DNA of 64,000 bases, taken from contig NC_084759.1 in NCBI RefSeq assembly GCF_028858725.1, positions 100,002,362-100,066,361 on the forward strand. The letters run 5' to 3'. Of this stretch, positions 12,600 to 25,589 are shown in pieces. Each line of letters begins with the position of its first letter. The stretch's first letter is position 1. This DNA is from Colius striatus (taxonomy: Eukaryota; Chordata; Aves; Coliiformes; Coliidae). A program made the translations under genes and the position numbers. The notes under the pieces are model-generated. The model did not search any database, was not told where the DNA came from, and saw nothing but the letters and a program-made list of their open reading frames with translations.

Positions 12600-13430
12600 T
12601 ATCTTGGTTTAGGCCCGTCTAGGAACAAAGGATCAACCATAAGTACAAAGGACCTTTGGAACTGCCTAAGGACAGGGAGGGCTCACTCACCACTTATGAT
12701 CCCCAGCAGAACAGACAAGACTACTCAATTTGGAGAAGCAAACAAAGCTTAATTTAATTCGTCAAACATAACAAACTGGAATACCCAACAGAAAACAATA
12801 CAGAGCAGGGTAAATAATGAAAAGTGTAACTAGCCCCTTTAAGATCCCCTTCACCCCACCCTTCCCCTCTTCCTGGGATCAGAGTCCTGATTCCAGAGTT
12901 GTTACTTTCTTCACCCTGAGTGGCACAGGGGGGCAGGGAAAGAGATTTCAGTCAGACCTTTCCCTATGGGTCCTGCCTCTTGTATCTCCTCAAGGCAGAA
13001 GGACTCCTCGCAGGTCCTCTCTGCACCAGCATGGGGTCCCTCACACTCTGGATAGCTCTGGATGGGCCACTCTGATGTTCATCCCAAGGGCTGAAGCTCC
13101 TCTCCACATCCTCTGGATTGGGGTTCACAACAATCACCCCCTCAGGCACAAGGTCTCCAACACACATGCTCTCAGTCAGGGGGTCTTCCCAGAGCTGCTG
13201 GTAACTCTTAGTTGTGCCATTGTCCTCCATGGGTCACAGGGATGCAGCCTACACTCGCTGTGGACTGCAAGGTGGGGGGGTTTCTGGTACAACGCTCCTC
13301 TTCTTGGTCAGGCTGGAAGTAGGTCTAAAACTCAGAATCAAGGGAAATTTCGGGAGCTATTTATAGACGCAGCAATGCAGTCCCCTCCCTCTGTTACCAA
13401 GTACAAGTGGCACCACAGAAACCCATCACA
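12600..13430 (+). mobile_element. Solo LTR, same family (copy 3), nested in old CR1
   Basis: An 831-bp element from TATCTTGGTTTAGGCCC to AAACCCATCACA, related along its length to the LTR at 8676. The flanks TTAAG (12595-12599) and CTGAG (13431-13435) differ by two transitions and read as a decayed 5-bp target duplication within CR1. A 205-codon frame (12817-13434) crosses it but shows no retroviral motif. Confidence 0.8.
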
Positions 13431-14190
13431 CTGAGCAACTTGTTTCAGTGTCCCATTGCACTCACAGCGAAGTTTTTTGCATCTAATCTAAATCTACTTG
13501 CTTTCAGTCTGAAGCCACTACCCCTCTTCCTATCACTACATGTGCTTGTCAAAAGTCCCTCTCTGATTTTTTGGTAGATCTTGAGGCACTGAAATGCTAC
13601 TAGAAGATGTCTGCAGAGTCTTCTTTTCTCCAGCTCTCTGAGTACCCCTTCATAGGAGAGATTTGACAGCCTTCTGATTATCTTCATGGCCCTCGCTGGA
13701 ACTGCTCAAGTGGGTCCAAGTCCTTCTTATGTACAGTGCCCCAGAGCTGAACACAGCAGTCCAGATGGTGGTCTTACAAGAATGGAGTAGAGAGAGAGAA
13801 TCACTTCACCTGCTGTCCATGCTCCTTTTTATGTAGCCCAGGGTACAATTGGCTTTCTGAGCTGCAAGCATACATTACTTGCTCATATCCAATTTTTTGT
13901 CCATCACTATCCCCAATCTTTCTGCACAGAGCTGTTCTCAATCCATTCGTCTCTCAGTCTGTATTGATACTGAGGATTACCCCCATCTGTTTGCAGGACC
14001 TTGCACATGGCCTTATTGAACCTCATAATGGTCATGTCAGCCCACTTCCCAAGCCTTTTCCTCTGGATGGCATCCCTGCCCTCTAGAGTACCAACCACAC
14101 CACTCAGCTTGGAATTATCTGCAAACTTGCTAAGAGTTCACGCAATACCACTGTCCATGTCACCAATAAAGATTTTGAAGGCACCAATGA
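13431..14190 (-). mobile_element. Old CR1, 5'-side part
   Basis: A diverged minus-strand CR1. Reverse-transcriptase C-terminal stretches survive in pieces, for example ELEKRRLCRHLLVAFQCLK (13445-13687) and RFNKAMCKVLQ (13907-14098). It is cut at the upper end by a younger CR1 in the opposite direction. Confidence 0.85.
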
Positions 14191-14191
14191 G

Positions 14192-14696
14192 TCACACAGA
14201 ACTGAGGGAAAGACGAGGGACAGAGAACTTTTGGAGAGAGTACAGAATAGGGCTACCAAGATGATCAGGGGACTGGAACATCTTTCATATGAGGAAAGGC
14301 TGCAGGAATTGGGGCTATTTGGTCTAGAAAAGAGGAGACTGAGAGGAGATCTTATTAACATTTACAAATATCTAAAGGTGGGTGTCAGGGGGCTGGGACA
14401 TCCCTTTTTTCTATTGTAGCTAGCAATATGACAAGGGGGTAATGGGATGAAGCTGGAACAAAAAAAAATCCACATAAACATAAGAAAAAACTATTTCACT
14501 GTGAGGGTGACAGAGCAGTGGAACAGGCTGCCCAGAGGGGTTGTGGAGTCTCCTTCCTTGGAGGTCTTCAAGACCCACGTGGACATGTTCCTATGCGACC
14601 TGATCTAGGTGAACCTGCTTCTGCAACTGTGTTGGACTATATCACTAGAGGTCCCTTCCAATCCCTACCATTCTATGATCCTATGATTCTATGAAA
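14192..14696 (+). mobile_element. Younger CR1 3' end, head-to-head with old CR1
   Basis: A plus-strand CR1 beginning in the sequence for [20 protein letters not shown] (14231-14419) and ending in the octamer tail ATTCTATGATCCTATGATTC. The 5' truncation meets the older CR1 near 14190. A one-base-scale disruption and a poly-A stretch (about 14461) break the frame. Confidence 0.9.
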
Positions 14697-15802
14697 TATA
14701 AAATGATAAAATTACTGGAGAGCAGCAGACCAAGATAGAGAATGGCAAAAAAAGCTCTTAAAAAAACCCCTATTCGATCCGCATTGTTGACCAGAAAATT
14801 AAGCTACTGGGAATAATAGCTGAATTCCTAGGGCTGCTGGCCGTGCTAATGCATTGTTCCTGGTACCTGCAGGCTTGTCTCCAGATTTTGATCATCCCAG
14901 CATTTGTTCCATAGAAGGAGGCAAAAGGCTCAAATCAGAGACATCTGCTACAGTCATGAAGTACCTTGTTTACTAAATCCAACAAGAGGAAAGCCTGCAG
15001 TAGCTCAGCTGTTCTCTTTCTGTCACAATTGTGAAATAGTGTTTGATTTCATAGGACATAATGAAAACAAAGGCAGTATGAGAAATAAAAATGCAAGCCT
15101 CCAATAAGGGCTGAGTTCAGGATTTTTTTTGTTCTTCCCACAGAACAGGTTACAAGGTGTGAAACAAGCATATCAACATGTCTGAATTTCAGATTTTGCA
15201 GAAAGGCAAACCAGCAGCTTACTATTGAATTGATATGTTTATGTCTGAGCTGAGAAGTTGTTTCAGTTAGACTTGAGCCTCTTGCTATACACAATTATGG
15301 CGGAAAAAACTCAAGATTCTTTAATTTGGAACCAAAGTTTTTCCCCCACCTTCCAGCTGTATTCCATCATATCAGAAATTAAATAAATCCTAAACGAACT
15401 CCACATTTTGGTACCTTATTTAAAAAAAAAAAAAAAGTATTAAAAAGAGAAAATTTAAAAACACGCTTATATAAGGAACTTTTGCATTCCTGAATAGTTT
15501 GAGTGGTAGTTCTTTTACACCAAGATCTCTTATGTGTGCACACACAAATAAGCTTTTACCAGGATGATGTTCTCTCATTGTTACTCAAAAGATGTAATGA
15601 TTTTTTTCTGCACTTTTTACTTGTTTTCTCTCTTAATATTCATACAAAACTTTAAATAGAAGCAGGCTTAATCTTTTCAATTTACCTCATGGGAAACATG
15701 GAATTATTTAAACCTAAAACACAGGAAGAATCATTTGCCAGGAGAGAACTCATGCATGCACATGTACATTTGAAACTCTAATTTTTGTTGGGACAAAGCT
15801 GA
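14697..15802. other. Intergenic, nothing recognised
   Basis: AT-rich, with a run of A at about 15421-15436. I see no coding or repeat signal. Confidence 0.55.
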
Positions 15803-15807
15803 GAGTT

Positions 15808-16365
15808 TGTGTTGGTTTTTGCTGGGATTCTGTGAAATTTCTTTATAGTAACTAGTATGAAGCTGTGCTTTGGATTTATGTTGAAAACAGTGTTGACAAT
15901 TCAGGGATGTCATTACTGCTGAGCAGTGTTTGCACAGAGTCAAGGCTTTTTCTGACTCTCACACCACCCTATCAATGAGTAGTCTGGGGATGCACAAGAA
16001 GTTGAGAGAGGATACAGCTGGGACAGCCAACCCCAACTGATCAAAGGGATATCCCATATCATATGACTTCATGCTCAACATATAAATCTGGTAGAAGAAG
16101 AATGAAGGGGAAGATGTTTGGAGTGTAGATGTTTTTTCTTTCCAATTAACTATTACAGATGTTTGAGCCCTGCTTTCCTGGAGATGGCTGAACACTTGCC
16201 TGCCAATGGAAAGTGGTAAGCGAATTCCTTGTTTTGCTTTACTTTGGTACATGGCTTTTGCTTTACCTATTAAACTGTTATCTCTGATTTTCTCCCACAT
16301 CCCACTGGGAAGACTGGGTGAATGACTGTACAGTGCTTAGCTGCCGGCTAAAGTTAAACTCAGCA
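15808..16365 (-). mobile_element. Solo LTR of the common avian ERVL-like type
   Basis: On the minus strand it reads TGCTGAGTTTAACTTTAGCC, then GGCAGCTAAGCAC, CCCAGTGGGATG, AACAGTTTAATAGG, ATATGGGATATCCCTTTGAT and ends CCCAGCAAAAACCAACACA. I know this order from an abundant avian LTR whose copies start GTCATGGTTTAACC. A perfect 5-bp duplication GAGTT flanks it (15803-15807 and 16366-16370). At 558 bp with TG...CA ends it is a complete solo LTR with no internal genes. The similarity claim rests on memory; the boundaries are seen directly. Confidence 0.85.
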
Positions 16366-16370
16366 GAGTT

Positions 16371-17216
16371 CTTGAGCTGAACCTGAAAAGAAAGGACATG
16401 CTGTCCCTCCAGATATCCAGTTCAGCATAGCACACAGGCAGGAAAATTGGATAGATGGCGATCTCTCTCAAAGCAACTGAGTCTAAATGATGAGAGACCT
16501 CAATGGATCAAAAGAAACCCTGTGGGACCATTTCAAAGGTTTTTTTTAGGAAATTCCATGCACTTAAGATTACAGAAACAAAAATAAATGTGCAGTCCAA
16601 AGAGACCACAGCTCCTTCTGAATTGCTGTACAGAAAGCTCCTAACACTCTTGCTCTTTCTGGGGCTGAACTACTGAGTAACAATAATCTCCCTGGCCATG
16701 AGACTTTATTTCCTGTGTTAAGGGGAAGCAAGAGAAGGTATTAAAGCATTGAAAACTCTCAAATCACTGTAGGGAGTGGTCTCTGACCAGTACTCACAGA
16801 TACTTTACAAACACAAACAACACCCTCAAAAACAGTTGTTTGTTCAAAAGAAAAACACGAAACAACCACTAACACCCTCCCCAAAAAACCACAAACTGAA
16901 AAACTCTAAATTGCAACAGTCAATGTCATTCTGAGAACAAAATAGAGGAGAAAGAGCAATGGCTGCCAAAAACATGTATCTTGTAATTACATCTCTAAAT
17001 AGACAATGAAAGATCTATGGAAACTATTACTCCAGATGGTAGTTAGACTCCTGACAACTTTCATCTGAAGCATACTCCTCTTTACCAAATAAATAAGAAG
17101 TTCAAACACCAAAAAGATCCAAAATTGGGGAGGGGACAGCCTTCTCAGTTTTAACTTCTTTAAACTGAATTAGTAGAGTTTCTTCCCACTTCTACTGTGA
17201 TTTTGAAGTAAGGTAC
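16371..17216. other. Intergenic between two LTRs
   Basis: No recognisable element between the ERVL-like LTR and LTR copy 4. Confidence 0.55.
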
Positions 17217-17843
17217 TGTGATGGGTTTGTGCTTTTGCATGGTAACAGGGAGAGGAGGCTGCAGTGTTGGTCCCATAAACCATTCTTGAAATTTCCCCTG
17301 GCTCTGAATTTAGACTCAGTTCCAGTCCAGACAGGTCAATCTGGCACCTCTGCCAGCACTGTTCAAGAAGGAAAAATTTAGGTGTGTAGGAGGAGATGGA
17401 AAGATGGGATGAGCTGGAGATGACCATGTGGACCCTGCAGTCAGGGAGGGAGGAAGGGAGGAGGAGCGTCGGACTGAATATCCTAGTGCAGCCCATGGCA
17501 AGACAGTAGCTGTCTCCCTGTAACTCATGGAGGGCAATGGCAAGACTGATAGTCACTAGCAACTCTGGGAAGACCCCATGCCAGGGGAATTCTAGTAAAT
17601 TAGGACTCCCTGTGAGAGGTAGTGAATGTTGTGGACCCCACGGGACAGGAGGCAGAGAGGAGCTGCAGCCCTTGGGATGAACATACAATGGAGTGGCCCA
17701 TGCAGGTCTACCAAGCCTGTGAAGGACCCTATGCTGACACAGGGAGGACTGGTGAGAGGTCCTTCTGCCCTGAGGCAAGACAAGTGGCAGGAGCCATCAG
17801 GAAAAGTCTGACTGAATCCCCATTCCCTGCCCCCCTATGTTGA
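17217..17843 (-). mobile_element. Truncated solo LTR, same family as 8676 (copy 4)
   Basis: Begins on the plus strand with TGTGATGGGTTTG, the reverse of the AAACCCATCACA end of copy 3. It continues through the reverse of the CTGTTACCATGCAAAAGC block, GACAGGTCAATCTGGCACC and CCCATTCCCTGCCCCC. The first 350 bases or so of the LTR are missing at the upper end. A 202-codon minus frame (17170-17778) crosses it without recognisable motifs. Confidence 0.75.
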
Positions 17844-20800
17844 GATAAAGTCATTTTTGTTATATTGCCTCTACCTATCTGTATAAGGACACTAACCTTT
17901 TCAGTTCAGGATACCAGGGACATTAGAGAGATTCATACAATTTCATGTGGGAGGAAGTATACATAGTATGACCTTTGCTCAGTTGCTCATTTGCTCAGTA
18001 TTATATTGTGACACTATTGAAAGGCAGAAGAAGAGAAGACTGGGAAAAGAAACACATAAGCAGAATCCTAACAAACTCCAGAGCACAGAAGAATCATGGA
18101 ACACAGGTATTGATTAAAATCAATTTAATATATTTTTGCTTTTTAAGATTACATATAGCTACCCACTTCAATAGATTTATTCTAGAGCTGTTCTGCAGTA
18201 TGATTCATGTGCTAAGTAAAGGGTCTGTCACCTTTTGAAATTTGTTTTTATAGACATAATTAGCTGGGGAGTTGTAATTCATATTTCACTGTCTGAACTT
18301 GCAGTGTCTGCTTGACAGACTTTAAGATTGCTCAGGATTACCAGTCTCTCACTTTCCTCATAGTTCAGTAGGACACTTAACCAGGACAAATTCTATTGGT
18401 TTCAGTAGGATTTACTCCTTAAATGAGGCAGATGCTTAAGTTCAGCAAGGTATTTAATGATTAGAGCCCACCTCTCAAAAAATAGTGTACCTAATGGGAA
18501 AAGTAATTAAGTACTTATTTAAACTCTTTAATTTATATTTAAAATTCATTATTTTTATACAGTGCTAAATAATATCATAACTCATATGTTACATGCTTTC
18601 CTGCATGTACTTAATGTTTCTTGAATACTAAGTTAATGAGCTACTAGAAGGATTTGTGAACTCATTTATCCCTTTGCCCGATAGTCTCATCAGGAAATGT
18701 GTTGTATGTATACACATATACACCAAAGCTTCAGCTAAGGGGGAAAAAATCCTGTAATTTTTATTAGTAATAGAAGAAGTATTTAATTAGCATTTTTGGC
18801 ATAGAAGAGGAACTCTTCATGTTGTTATGAAGGTGTTCATAAATTAGACGAAAATGAAAACTTGGAAAGACTATAAAATATTATTACCATGATGAGCTAA
18901 CTTGAACATAGATGAAAGTCAGCTCAAAGTTATTAAAACTTTGAAGAACTGCAGCACTACACAAATATCTATATTAACTAAATGGTGTATAGGGAGAGAA
19001 AAAATGCAATTCACTCAGTATTTATCATAGCCCTGATGATCAAAGTTTTAAAATGTTTGCTCAATTGAAATGCCTTCATTTTAGAGTTACTATATGGAGA
19101 TAAGGACTGACAAACAGGCTTTTGAGTATCCATATGTCCTCCTGTGAATACTTAACTCCTACTGGATACTAGACCAAAATGTATCATTGATGTCATTGCA
19201 ATAGGTTTATATATGATATTTTATTATGTATCTGTTTATCAGGCAACATAGAAACATTCCAACATAGGAAAGGGTACAAGAGTTTTCTTAGTCATATTTT
19301 AGGTGTCTTTCTTAATACTGGTTTGAGCAATTTCCTAAGTAAAGACGATCTCCCAAACTGGCTGAAAGGCCAGAAAGTCTTGTTTCAAAAATATAAGCTA
19401 GCAGTCACTGGAAGTAATACATAATTTTTTTGAATCCTTTTACCTTTTTCAGAGATACTGCCACATTTGGGATCAAGAAATACAAACTAGCTATTTTAAA
19501 AGTAGACAGTATAGAACATTGTAATGGTCCTTGAGGCACTTTAGTTACAATCTAGCTTTGTTCTGCAAATTGTCCTTTCATACCTGGTTTGTAAGACTAC
19601 TGAGCAGCATATGATCTGCGGGAGTAAAGGTCTTTTTTGCTTTTTAATTGTGTCTCACAAAAAAAAAAAAAATACTGAAGATGAAATTTGAAAATGAGAA
19701 ACATTTTTTTTAAAGCTACTTAAGCAGAAATTTACATAAGTTAGATTTTTAAGATGCAAATGATCAGAAGAGAAATAACAAAAGATAATATCCTTGCCAG
19801 GTCTCACAAATTGCATTTACTGAAATGACACAAGTTAAATATGTATATTTATCAAGGTACAAGATGACACCAATAGTACTTGATACTTGTGTCACACAAT
19901 TATAATAATTTCTAATAAAATTGCTGCTGAGATGTCACACCTCACTAGTATCAGGGTTTATATCAACACTTTCCTTAGGGGACAAAAACATGAATTCCTT
20001 TTCATGTAAAATTGTGTACAATTTAAAATTTTTAAAGTAGACAGATTTTGGAACTTGGATCCCAATGAATAATAGCATTAGGATGAAAACATAGTAATAA
20101 AATGAACAAATATACCTTTTCAAAACTAGACCAAGCTCTTAATAAAGGGATTTATTTTTTGTAAGGCATGTGCATACAATATCTGTAATACAGCTAACCT
20201 GGCCTCCATGCACTACTGCAGCACAAATATATGAAAATAGTACAAGTTACTAATTTTTGACTGTGACATCAAAATCTTTCTCCCTTAAAGATATAGACTT
20301 CAAATATTGAATTTAAAAAGTGACAATGAGTTTGAAACTATAACCATAAGCACAAAAAGGAAGATGGGAACTCTTCTAAACTAATATACATCTCAGTTTT
20401 TATTGGAAAAGGAAGCTGAAGTCTGCCAGGAAATCACTAAATTTACTTTTGGTTTACTTATTTTGTTAAGGAATACTGACAGATATAATTCTTAGTCAGT
20501 TTGAAATTTATGGTTTTACCTGCAGACAGTTACCAATCTAGAGTTCTAAATATTAAGTTAGCAAAGAAAGAAATCTACACATTTTCAAATATATTAAATA
20601 GTTTTATATTTTGACACTTAGCTAATAAATTACTTGAATAGCAAACACACTTGCAATTCATCTCTGTAAAAACCGAAGTAGATGGTAGAAGGACCAAAGC
20701 CATGACCACTGAAGTACTGTTTTCTCCAGTTGTTCATATTATCTGTAGAAACATTGTTACAGTAAAACATCTCATCTACAACTGAACTGTCTGAACTATT

Positions 20801-20879
20801 CTGGGAATTTCAGCACCAAGATGTCCCTGGTACAGAATGATTCGGAAGGTGATTAATGTTCACTCTGCCATTAGGTTGT
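17844..20879. other. Intergenic, nearly featureless
   Basis: AT-rich. Only a doubtful ancient repeat at 18380-18470 stands out. Confidence 0.55.
18380..18470. repeat. Possible ancient amniote repeat remnant
   Basis: ATTGGTTTCAGTAGGATTTA and GATGCTTAAGTTCAGCAAG resemble the centre and arm of an old palindromic repeat found in reptiles and birds. The match is from memory and partial. Confidence 0.25.
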
Positions 20880-21264
20880 AGCAGGGGAACTGGGACTGTT
20901 TAACCCAGAAAAGAGGAGACTGAGGGGAGATCTCATTAATATTTACATGTATAAAAATAGTGGGTGTCAGGAGGTTGGGGCATCCCTTTTTTCTGTAGTA
21001 GCTAGCAACAGGACAAGGGGTAATGGGATGAAGCTGGAATACAAAAAGTTCCATTTAAATATAAGAAAAAACCCTATTTTACTGTGAGGGTGAGAGAGCC
21101 CTGGCACAGGCTGCCTAGGGAGGGTTTGGAATCTCCTTCCTTGGAGGTCTTCAAGACCCCCCTGGACACGTTCCTATGCCACCTGATCTAGGTGGACCTG
21201 CTTCTGCAGGGGGATTGGACTGGATGATCTCTAAAGGTCCCTTCCATTTTATGATTATATGATA
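20880..21264 (+). mobile_element. CR1 3' end
   Basis: Starts GCAGGGGAACTGGGACTG, passes through AGAGGAGACTGAGGGGAGAT and CTTCCTTGGAGGTCTTCAAG, and ends CCATTTTATGATTATATGAT, a worn octamer tail. It is 5'-truncated, and the coding frame of the last ORF2 segment is broken. Confidence 0.93.
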
Positions 21265-24200
21265 CATTACAGAAACAAGACTATCCACAATAATCTTTAA
21301 CTACAGTATAACTTGCATTATCTAGTGGCAAAACAAAATAAAACTGTGATAGATATAATAAGAATGCATCTGGTTTGTTATTCTACATCTCATTAATAAA
21401 AAAACAGAAAGGGAGAGGTTTTCAATCCATAATGTATTACTATCCTAGGATTAGGGGCACTGGACAATCCAATGTCTATATATGCATGCATATACATATA
21501 CATACGTGAACAAACACACTCCAACAGACATGCTTTCTAGAACAGACTTATTAATATACTAAAACAGAGAATACTTACTGAGCCCTGCACAAAACTTGAG
21601 GTCAGACAGCTAGTAGGCTGTTCCACGGAGAAAGTGTTTCAGCTACACGTCTTCTGACCTTCAGGTTTAGACATTTGCTCAGTACAAGCTTTTAGCTAAT
21701 CTTGTAGAACAATTCATGTAGGTCTGACCCTTGGTCACTGCATATTTTCAAAAGAAATCTATTCCTCTCTGCTGTCCTGCTTTGAGTCCAGCTCTAGTTG
21801 TGCAGATTTATTTATTTTTAACCTTGGCAGACATTTAATTTTCACTATTACCTTTAGATGGACAAACTATTGCTTATCAAAGACAAGGATGGAAATGAGA
21901 GGGAAGGAGAAGGTGTTTAAAATTATATCTGATCCACAGAGCCAAAAAAGATTATACCTTCATTTAAATAGGACTGTGATGGTGAACCTGTATATGGTAC
22001 ATGACTTATCTTCTCTAATCAGCATTCCTCAGTTTGACACTAATGTATCCTAACAAGGACAGCCAGAAGTTGTGTAAAAATAAAGAGTTTTGGCAAAGGG
22101 CTGCAGTTGTCAATAAAATCTAATAAGTTACTCAAGGTTACTGTGTCACATAACACACTTCCGATAGTGTTGAACTGTAAATTGACTTGTAGAAGATACA
22201 CAGTTTTTCAGAGCCCTTTCCTTGGCTGCTTTTAAAGACAGATTCCAGGCAGTTTTGAAGCTGAGTGTTTTGAAATCTAAACACCAAAACATCATATTGC
22301 CATCAGCCATATCATTTCTAACTGTGGACAGAGTAAATTTAAGTACTCAGAAAAATCGTGCTTCATTCAAAGCTAAACTGAATCTGTTGTGACACATAGT
22401 CATGATCCCAAAATGTGGATCTACTCTGTCATCACTAAAAACAAACAAATGAAACAGATTAAAGACACATAAAAGGGATATTTAATGACAGGAGTAAAAT
22501 TAAAATGTTCCCACAGTCTGTCAAGATAAGATATGGTAAAAAATTCAGTAGTATATTACTTTTAATTACACAATTACAATAGAGACTCCAGCTGAAATTT
22601 TACTACAGTTGTTCACATGACAGACTTGGAAAAAGATTTAAGATGAAAAGGAAATTGTTTGGTTGAAATATGTTACAAATAGAGGAACGAAGAATAGGAG
22701 GTAAGAGTTGAATGTAAAAAATACAGTATAGTATATAGGAAATCTGTTTATAAACTGAGTAAAGCATTTCTGTCTTAGTATATGAAGTAAATATTACTTG
22801 AAAGTCAAAATTATTTATAAGAATATGGACTCAGTAAAACAACCATAATTAAGAATATTTTCTTCTAATTAATCTGCTGACTATGACCATATGGAAGGTT
22901 GAGATCTTGAAAACCACCAGAGTACAATATCACTGTATCCGTACTCTTGTCTATACATCTTTGATCTAAGCAGCTGTATATATGACCACTTTTTAGATTT
23001 AACCTATATAGTCAAACTATGAGCAGATGCATATCTCCTAAAAATATGATGTGAAGTAGGGAGGTGACATCAATATGCTATTGATAAGTTCTACTGCACC
23101 TATAGTCAGCTTGGAACATTGAGAAGATGTCAAAATATTGAAGAATAAAAGATGAGTTTTGAATTATACATGTTATAGGTTGACAAATAAAGATAGGTTA
23201 TCACTATTCCATTAAAGAACGTCATCCACATTTGGAGGAAAGAAATACTTTATATTTGTGACATAAAAGTGAATATAAGCAACTGGATTCAGGAACTCAG
23301 GTTACAAGTGAAGTGCTACATGTAGTGTTACATGTTAGTTCCTCCTGGAGATTTGGTGTAGTTAGCAGAAGCTGTTTCATCAAAATAAGTGTTTTGAAAA
23401 ATAAATATTTATTTTTTAAAAAATAATCCAAGTATTTGTAGCTAATTAACAACCTAAGAAAAAACTCATCAGTTAAAACAAAGATGGTTTTTAAATATAA
23501 AAATAATTTGCAAGGAGATGTTTAAAATAATCTCATCTGTTGTTGTATTTTTCTCCATGAAAAGTTATAGAGAAAGAAGAAACAATAAATGTAAACCACT
23601 TTAGCTTGAAAAGAAGAAAAAGAGGTCATTTAAATACTATTTTTCTGCTTTTTCTTTTAGATGATGTCTTGCAAAATGTCTATTGGTTAAAAAGAAAAAA
23701 AAATCTTTGTACATTATTAGCAGCTTTAAAAACACATGTTCTGCTTATACTATCCAGCCCAGCTCACCAAATACCTGTAAGCTATCTGTAAGTACTTCAT
23801 GTCAGAGCAAGGTATATTAGCACAAACCTTTAATGTGATATTTTTGAATAGTAAATAAACATTCTTTTATATTGTACCCCTGATCAAGTAAAAAGATCAA
23901 AAGCATTCATTAAAAAAATATTCATTAGAAATGAGTCACAAAGTTTTAAGAATAGAAGCCCTATATATGACTAGTTTATGAGTGCATTGCAAGTGTTTCT
24001 GGAAACTTTTGAAATTAGAAGTTCAGACAGGAAGACACACAAAAGCTTTTTTCTACGTTCTTTCATTTTAATGGTATGTGAATACTCAATTTGATAAATG
24101 GGATAAAAGACTTAGACTGCGAATATCATTTGCAGAAAATTTCAGATTATATATTATACATTCTAGAATAATCTTAAACGAAAGCGAAAAGGAAAACTTC

Positions 24201-24374
24201 ACCTGTACTGCTGTACAAATATATATTTTAATTTAATTTTTCTTATACTGTAGATCAAAATTTATGAAAGTTCATTACTAGTAAGTTCTTAGACTGTACC
24301 AAATTCTTGTGTGACATCTGTGATGTGACTACAGATGAAAACTTTTGAGTGCAAACACAAAAACTTTGCAATTA

Positions 24375-24446
24375 AATATATGTATCTATATACACATATG
24401 TATGTACATCTGTACACACACATACATGTATGTGTATATATATACA
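24375..24446. repeat. TA/CA/TG-rich microsatellite-like tract
   Basis: An impure alternating purine-pyrimidine run made of TATATG, ACACATAC and TGTGTATATATA units. It creates open frames of 80 and 66 codons by chance. Confidence 0.8.
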
Positions 24447-24581
24447 AACTGTTTCTCAAGTCTTTCTTCCTGATGGGCTGGTACTCAGCTGAGGGAAAAA
24501 AAGCACATCTGACAGCAGGTTTTATGGTCATCTAGTCAACTAAGTGCATAGCAGGACCAAATATTACTAAATGAATCAACC

Positions 24582-24617
24582 AAAAAAAAAAAAGAAAAAG
24601 AAAAAGAAAAAGAAAAT
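24582..24617. repeat. Poly-A passing into AAAAAG repeats
   Basis: A run of 12 A is followed by several AAAAAG units on the plus strand. No retroposon body was seen in front of it. Confidence 0.8.
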
Positions 24618-25589
24618 AATAGGTTATTTAAATAAAATATTAAATGCAAGCAAATTTGAAAATTATTTTATTGGAGGATTTCAGAACACAAATAGGAATC
24701 TAGACAATACATTCCTATCAACATGCCCAATGAATTAATATTAAATGATATCTCTCTCCCTGTACTCTTGGAGAATTCATTTTCTTCCAGTAGACAAAAT
24801 CACTTAATAAAAAAAAATCTATCTCCATATGTGGTAAAACATTTAATTTTCTTTATTAATCTCTCTCATATTCATCTCATAAAGAGAAAATAGTTTGATA
24901 TTCCTGATTCAAGCTATATTTATTTTTAGTGTTTTCCTTTCCCTACTTGTATGTTATCATATGTTTTCACTTTAGGATTTCACAGAATTCCGATGGACAT
25001 ACACAGTTGTTTGGTTGGGTTTTTTGAAATTATATTATCTTTTTTTCCCCTTGGAGGCCAGGGGATTCAAGTTTTTCTTGGGCCTTCTACAATTACAGTG
25101 TTGCCATTATAATGATTTTCATATGAGAACATTTGTTTAGAATGTGAAGCCTGTTGATCTTTAAAAACTATGTATTGAAATATTTCTGTACAGTTGAGCT
25201 TGCACTGAACTTTAGAGGTCATTGACTTTGAAAATACTATTTTTCTTGAAGTTTATGAAGATGAATTAATTTTCAGAGAGAGCACTAGCTGGAAAATAGA
25301 ATATTTCTCAAAAAAAAAAAAAAAGAAAAAAAGCTAGAATATCCCTATAAAGTCTCATTCCATTCTTTTCTTCATCTTCATGAACTAGGATCCATGCCAT
25401 CTTAACTAAGACTCTCATCAAAAAGCCAGAATGAACAGTGGGTAATGCACTTGGCATATAGGTATACATGCATGAAAGAATTCTCTAGAATAGAAATACT
25501 TCTGGAAATGCTAAAGCATTAAGCTTTAGGCTGCTTAGTGAGAACCTTCTCTTTGCAAAGTAAGGATCTTGATGATATCTGAGTATATG

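Noticed and set aside
11194..13430. LTR copies 2 and 3 as the two ends of one provirus
   Set aside because: They point the same way, but the 533 bp between them holds a CR1 end and unrelated sequence. There is no gag, pol or primer-binding site, and copy 3 is nested in an older CR1.
12817..13434. A 205-codon open frame, the longest in the window
   Set aside because: It lies almost entirely inside LTR copy 3 and ends at its border. LTRs do not code for protein, and no domain is visible.
17170..17778. A 202-codon minus-strand frame
   Set aside because: It runs along LTR copy 4 and its flank, in GC-rich repeat sequence with low stop density. No motif was seen.
23606..23791. A 61-codon frame and many similar short frames in AT-rich regions
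   Set aside because: No homology that I can recognise, and the length is expected by chance in sequence of this kind.
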